Origin: Ulota crispa
Lineage: Eukaryota; Streptophyta; Bryopsida; Orthotrichales; Orthotrichaceae
Length of the DNA: 64,000 nt
Reading direction: 5' to 3'
Assembly: GCA_963920765.1 (NCBI GenBank)
Contig: OY987249.1
Location: 3,753,230-3,817,229, forward strand
Shown: positions 60,001 through 64,000 of the stretch, piece by piece
How positions within the stretch are numbered: the stretch's first letter is position 1
Layout: each line of letters opens with the position of its first letter
Made by a program: the position numbers and the translations under genes
Notes under the pieces: generated by a model
The model's database searches: none
What the model was told of the DNA's origin: nothing
What the model saw: the letters and a program-made list of their open reading frames with translations, nothing else

Positions 60001-61702
60001 ACCTGACACCTTCGCCGACCGGAGAAGTGCCACCCCTCCTCCTGCTGCTGCACCCAAGCCCTCCAAAGCCATCAACTCAAAAAACAACAGCATTCTGGGC
60101 AGCTTCAGGGACCACGGCAGTTTGCACACTTCGTCCACTCTCTCTCGCGGTAGCCAGTCCTTCCGCCTGAGCTCGGCTCCCTTTGACAAACAGGTAAACC
60201 TCACCTCAACAACCTCTCTCTCATTCGCACCCTCGGTCTCCTCAAAAAAATCAAGCATGTCAAAACTGATTCACTTGTGCATTTCTCTCTGAAATCCTGA
60301 GAACATCCTCTCCCTCCTTTAACCCCTAAAAAGATGTTGCTTACCTAAAGTAATTGAAGAAATGACATTATAACAAACGTCAAAAATTCTTTAAAACACC
60401 CTAGTTGACTGATGGTAAGGTAGTAACACCCATAAGCGTGAAACTAAGGATTATGGAGTAGGAAAATCAATTGAAGAACTTTGAAAAAAACATTGTTAAG
60501 TAAGGAAGAGGAAACCAAAATATTGGCATCAACTTAAAAGTTCCTATTGCAAGTATTTGTTCACACAGGTTTTTCAAAGTCCAAAATCGTTGAAAATGTA
60601 TAGCTGTGTGTAAGAGATGCTAAAAAAGACAACTTACTGAAGTCTTTAGTGTGATCATATGCTCATAATACTAACTTAAGGAGTTCTTAAATAGTGAGAT
60701 GGGACACCGTCATGCCAGTCACCCAAAACCATCACTTTTTGTCATCCATAACCAATTTTTTTTTGTAATTATCAGTCATTGACACAATGTGCAGAAGTAG
60801 GTAATGCCAATGGGGACATTCACAGAGAGGGGTGTTGATACCTTATGTCTATAACTTGGCTTAACCCCTGATTGGCCATTCGGCCATCTCTGGCCATATG
60901 TACGACTGTATATATAGCCGTATTTGAGCTGCTCTGAGGGCTTTCCAAAAAAATTATGCACTCATCATCATACAACCCTTCAATATGTATGGTTGTAACA
61001 CTTAATTTCCAGTTTATTCAAACTTCTGAATATTGATTGCAACTGTATTTGGTATTGTATCTCTAGAGCCCAAGGGCCCTTCAGGGGTTAAAATGTACAG
61101 ATCCAATGGATGGAATTCATGTGCTACTACCCAAGTACCCCATCCGTATACTATACAATACAGCAACATCCTTTATAAGGGGTTACTGGAAGCCCGACGG
61201 GTACCCACCAGAGCCTAACTAACTCGGTCTGAACGTCAATGGACAGATTTTGCAGAGAGTGTCGAATCTAGGGCTCAATGAGCACCACCTGGAGTCTCCA
61301 CTAGCAATGCCATACGCCGAAACGTCACCGGCGCCGCGCCCAGCACTAGCGCCCATCGACGGAAACGTGCCCAAGTCCTACATGGCAACCACCAAGTCCG
61401 CAACATCCAAGGTGCGATCTCGCAGCACTCCCAAGCAGAGACCCTCCACGTCATCGTCGTCGTTGTTCGTCTCGGAAGACGCGCCGCCAGCCACAAAGAA
61501 GCGCATGTCCTTCCCAGTCAAGACCGTCAGCCCGTTGTCGAAGTACCAAAGATCCACCACCGAAGAGTTCACCATCAGGCGAGAGGACTTCGCAGCATCC
61601 AGCATGCGGTTCTGTGACCGGCCATCCGTCCGAAGTGGCGAGCTGTGCATGACAGGTGCATTCAATCACAACAACAACACCCTGCGCAAGCCATTTAGGT
61701 AG
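57030..61702 (+). CDS. IQD: IQ67-domain (IQD) calmodulin-binding protein (6 coding exons)
   Basis: Plant-specific scaffold that binds calmodulin and usually associates with microtubules, membranes or the nucleus. Exons: 57030-57116, 57421-57672, 57979-58206, 58729-58842, 59807-60193, 61256-61702; phases agree; 504 aa, a normal length for the family. The basic N-terminus [20 protein letters not shown] is followed by the RWVPWK motif. The IQ67 domain spans about residues 100-166 ([14 protein letters not shown], then [20 protein letters not shown] and repeated IQ-like units), split by an intron as in other IQDs. Next come RGWC...[24 protein letters not shown] and [16 protein letters not shown]. 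The tail is Ser/Thr-rich and basic, ending in a domain with [19 protein letters not shown]. The exon 2 acceptor is a TAGCAG tandem, so one Gln may be optional. A MITE sits exactly at the exon 2 donor. Start chosen for MG-basic context. Confidence 0.95.
57670..57848. mobile_element. 163-bp hAT-like MITE at the IQD exon 2 splice donor
   Basis: The element 57678-57840 begins TAGTGATCCCAAATATGAT and ends AACATCACTG. It is flanked by CTGGTAAC at 57670-57677 and 57841-57848. That octamer is the last three bases of exon 2 plus the first five of the intron, so insertion copied the 5' splice site. The ends (T/C)AGTGAT and the 8-bp duplication fit hAT. Confidence 0.85.
59278..59434. mobile_element. Foldback MITE in IQD intron 4
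   Basis: Inner arms are strong inverted repeats (AGGTCCTAAATGATTAAGTG and GTCATTTAGGACCT, plus GACAATGACTAAA and its complement). The octamer TAGTGACA lies at both edges (59278-59285, 59427-59434) and may be an 8-bp target duplication. However, the complementarity can also be drawn a few bases outward into CACTAG/TTAGTG, so the exact ends are open. Confidence 0.7.
60861..61091. mobile_element. TTAACCCC-ended MITE in IQD intron 5
   Basis: Starts TTAACCCCTGATTGGCC and ends CCCTTCAGGGGTTAA, with a terminal inverted repeat of about 11 bp. A second TTAACCCCTAAA sequence lies at about 60319, so the intron may hold two nested or adjacent members. Confidence 0.5.
61090..61190 (+). repeat. Partial copy of the IQD 3' repeat in intron 5
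   Basis: Shares GATTCATGTGCTACTACCCA-type and CAACATCCTTTA landmarks with the tandem copies downstream of the gene. A possible upstream part lies at about 60345-60420 (TGAAGAAATGACATTATA). Confidence 0.6.
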
Positions 61703-61774
61703 ACACACACTCACAATCCAACCAAGGATGTTGCCTACCAAAAGTGTTGTTTGTTTGTATTCATACGAGGACCA

Positions 61775-62215
61775 ATTAGTACTTGAAGAAATGGCATTAT
61801 GGCAAATGTCAAAAACTCCCCCAAAAAAAATCCTGTTGATCGGTAGTTTGTTTTATGACATGGCTCCAACGGGATTCATGTGCTACTACCCAAATACCCC
61901 CATCCGTATACACAAGAGAGTGTATCCAATACAGCAACATCCTTTAGAGGTTGGTTTTCTCAGCCAATGCCAGAATCCGTTTTGAGGCACTTGAAGAAAT
62001 GGCTTTATGACAAATGGCAAATTCCCCAAAAAAATCCTAGTTGGTTGGTAGTTTGTTTATGACATGGCTTAAAATTTACAATTCCAATGGGATTCATGTG
62101 CTACTACCCAAATACCCCATCCGTATATAACACAAGAGAGCGTATCCAACATAGCAACATCCTTTAGGCTGGGGTTGGTTTTCTCAGCCAACGCCAGAAT
62201 TATCCGTTTTGAGGC
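61775..62215 (+). repeat. ~215-bp tandem repeat in the IQD 3' region, two copies
   Basis: Copies at about 61775-61985 and 61986-62215 share ACTTGAAGAAATGGC, TAGTTTGTTT.ATGACATGGC, TTCATGTGCTACTACCCAAA, GCAACATCCTTTAG and CCGTTTTGAGGC. They start about 70 bp after the IQD stop codon, so they probably lie in the 3' untranslated region. Confidence 0.8.
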
Positions 62216-64000
62216 TCTCTGAGTTGGTTTTATTGTATGCGTACTTTTGGTAGCTTAGAATCTGGTATTTTATTTGCCTGGTGGTGATTGTATATTTGGT
62301 GTGAGGGCCGGGATGCACTGAGCTCGATGTAATTAAACTGCAAGGTAGAAGAAGAGTAATGGCAGGAGTAAGTTCGTTAGCGGCATTGGTTTCCACGTTT
62401 GGGTTGGAGTTAAGTTACTTGATGTTTCGGAAGTAAAGTTAATGCTTTGAGGAATGTCAAGCTCTGCATTTTTCTTATGAATTATTACACATGCTTCAGT
62501 GAGTGGCCTTGATCGCATGTCTGCTCGAGCGAGCGGCGCCGAGGGAAATTTTGGTTTTGAATCTCTGACAACCAACCTTCACCCGACGTGAAGACTTGCA
62601 ATTTTTTTGTAAGGGAAAATATCAAAAATGCCCCCCCCCCCACCAGTTCTTTCAAAATATCAGAGAAGAATTTGTGTCAAAGAGACATGTGGGTTCATTT
62701 GAAGGTTGTTTGAGCGAAGTGTGGGGCAAAGCTACTATATGTATGCTTGGAAAGAATTTATGTGAGCACAATAATTTGTTACATTGTTTGTCTTTGATGT
62801 GGTCTTGAAGAAAGCCAAAGAAAAACATTTCCTTAATCCAATATTAAAGAAGCGGTCTTTAATAAAAATAACGTTTTTTGGTTCCCATCAAACACCACAA
62901 TGATTATAAATTTAAAAACTACTAAAGCCATAGTGAAACTTTGAATTTAATGTTTGACTCGTTTATGATAAAATAATGAAGATGAGCTTGTCAGTATGAA
63001 AAAGCTTGACTCAAACTACATAATGTTGTATAGTACAGTATATTTTGAGATACTTGAATATACTTTAGAAGAGAGTAGAAATTCGTGAGCACATTAAAAT
63101 AAGCTTTGCTCAAAAAGTAAAAGCATTGTTAGTCCAACCTAAGGTATGACATAAAATTTGACAAATTTAGAAAAGGTTGAAGCAAGGTTCAATGCATGCA
63201 TGGTTATTTTAAGTGTGGATGCTAGGTTCATCAAAAAAAATTGCCTCACAACATGTTTATTTTACTTTTTAGGCCTTGCAAGTTCCTCAAGAGGCCTTTG
63301 TCAACGTTGCAATGATAACAGAGTCTCAGCTCACAATACAAGGGCCCCAAGTGTCTCACTTCATAATTTAGCACAAATCAAATAGCACAATTGACCACCA
63401 TGGAGCAACACTTGGCAGGAGCTTATATGACATAATTTTGTGTTCAAGACACTCTTTGAGATTGGAATGATACACTTGGCACTAGGGTTATTTTATTAGA
63501 CATTCAATTGCCAGAAAGCTAAAAATCAAGTGAAAATGAAGTCATGGTGTCAAATGTTGCTCAATGTTCCAAACCTAAATGCCTCTTACACACATTAAAA
63601 GAAGGAATTATACTGTTGCTTACATCCAGCCAACAAGAACCTCAAGCGGCAAACAACGTGCCCTTCATGCTATGTGGAGCCCTAAGATTTGAAAAACAAG
63701 CTGCCCTTCAGTTCCTTTAATATAATGACTCTTTTGTTATAAGTTTTTGGGTTTTGTAACCCACATTTTCATGAAATTCATTCTTGCAATATCAATTATT
63801 GATTTAGGAAAACTTGGTCACAGCCAACAAGTTCAAAGTGTAAAATTTTGCAGCTTAAATTTGCACTTAAAGTATAACCCATATGGCCATATCTACACCC
63901 TTAAAGATTATAAGATGGTTTGAGAATTTGTTGGTCCAAAACCAAAAAAAACCTGCTTGACACCAGGGGTTTTTTCTAGGCAATAAACAGCCAGATTTGA
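62216..64000. other. IQD 3' flank and intergenic DNA
   Basis: No gene seen. A homopolymer of about 12 C residues lies near 62629-62641. Short open frames show no motifs. Confidence 0.45.

Noticed and set aside
61275-61741. Minus-strand frames over the last IQD exon
   Set aside because: Shadows of a GC-rich coding exon on the opposite strand.

Overview
The window looks like nuclear DNA of a land plant. It has plant-type spliced genes with AT-rich introns, telo-box (AAACCCTAA) promoter elements, an IQ67-domain (IQD) gene, a plant-type alpha-amylase, and AT-rich intergenic DNA full of transposon debris. The lineage cannot be fixed by eye. Protein divergence and the Harbinger transposase type suggest a seedless plant (bryophyte, lycophyte or fern), but this is inference.

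Four host genes could be rebuilt exon by exon with agreeing splice phases. (1) Mitochondrial small-subunit ribosomal protein uS5m, + strand, 3163-7073, nine coding exons, 345 aa. (2) TFB4/p34, a TFIIH core subunit, + strand, 24657-28760, twelve exons, 303 aa. (3) A GH13 alpha-amylase, - strand, 36230-32000, fourteen coding exons, 488 aa. (4) An IQD calmodulin-binding scaffold protein, + strand, 57030-61702, six coding exons, 504 aa. Nothing suggests that they work together: they serve mitochondrial translation, transcription/DNA repair, starch breakdown and calcium/cytoskeleton signalling.

Layout: 1-3.8 kb is an inverted repeat whose right arm carries the promoter, exon 1 and start of intron 1 of the uS5m gene, and whose left arm carries a mirror copy of them. 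7-24 kb is a repeat field: two 1,563-bp arms in inverted orientation, identical wherever checked, enclose 10.7 kb that holds an old broken Ty3/gypsy chromovirus (12516-18466), a tRNA-derived SINE-like piece and a degenerate ~180-bp tandem array. TFB4 follows, then 3 kb of AT-rich DNA, then the amylase gene with a long, repeat-bearing leader. 38-54.9 kb is dominated by non-autonomous DNA elements: a 421-bp foldback MITE, a 1.44-kb near-perfect hairpin with 8-bp flanking repeats, TTAACCC-ended elements, and a decayed PIF/Harbinger element (about 45.6-49 kb). The IQD gene and its repeat-rich 3' end fill 55-62.2 kb.

The most notable observations are the inverted duplication of the 5' end of the uS5m gene, a small hAT-like MITE whose target-site duplication copied the 5' splice site of IQD exon 2, the giant hairpin carrying the same nested insertion in both arms, and a five-copy telo-box minisatellite just upstream of TFB4.
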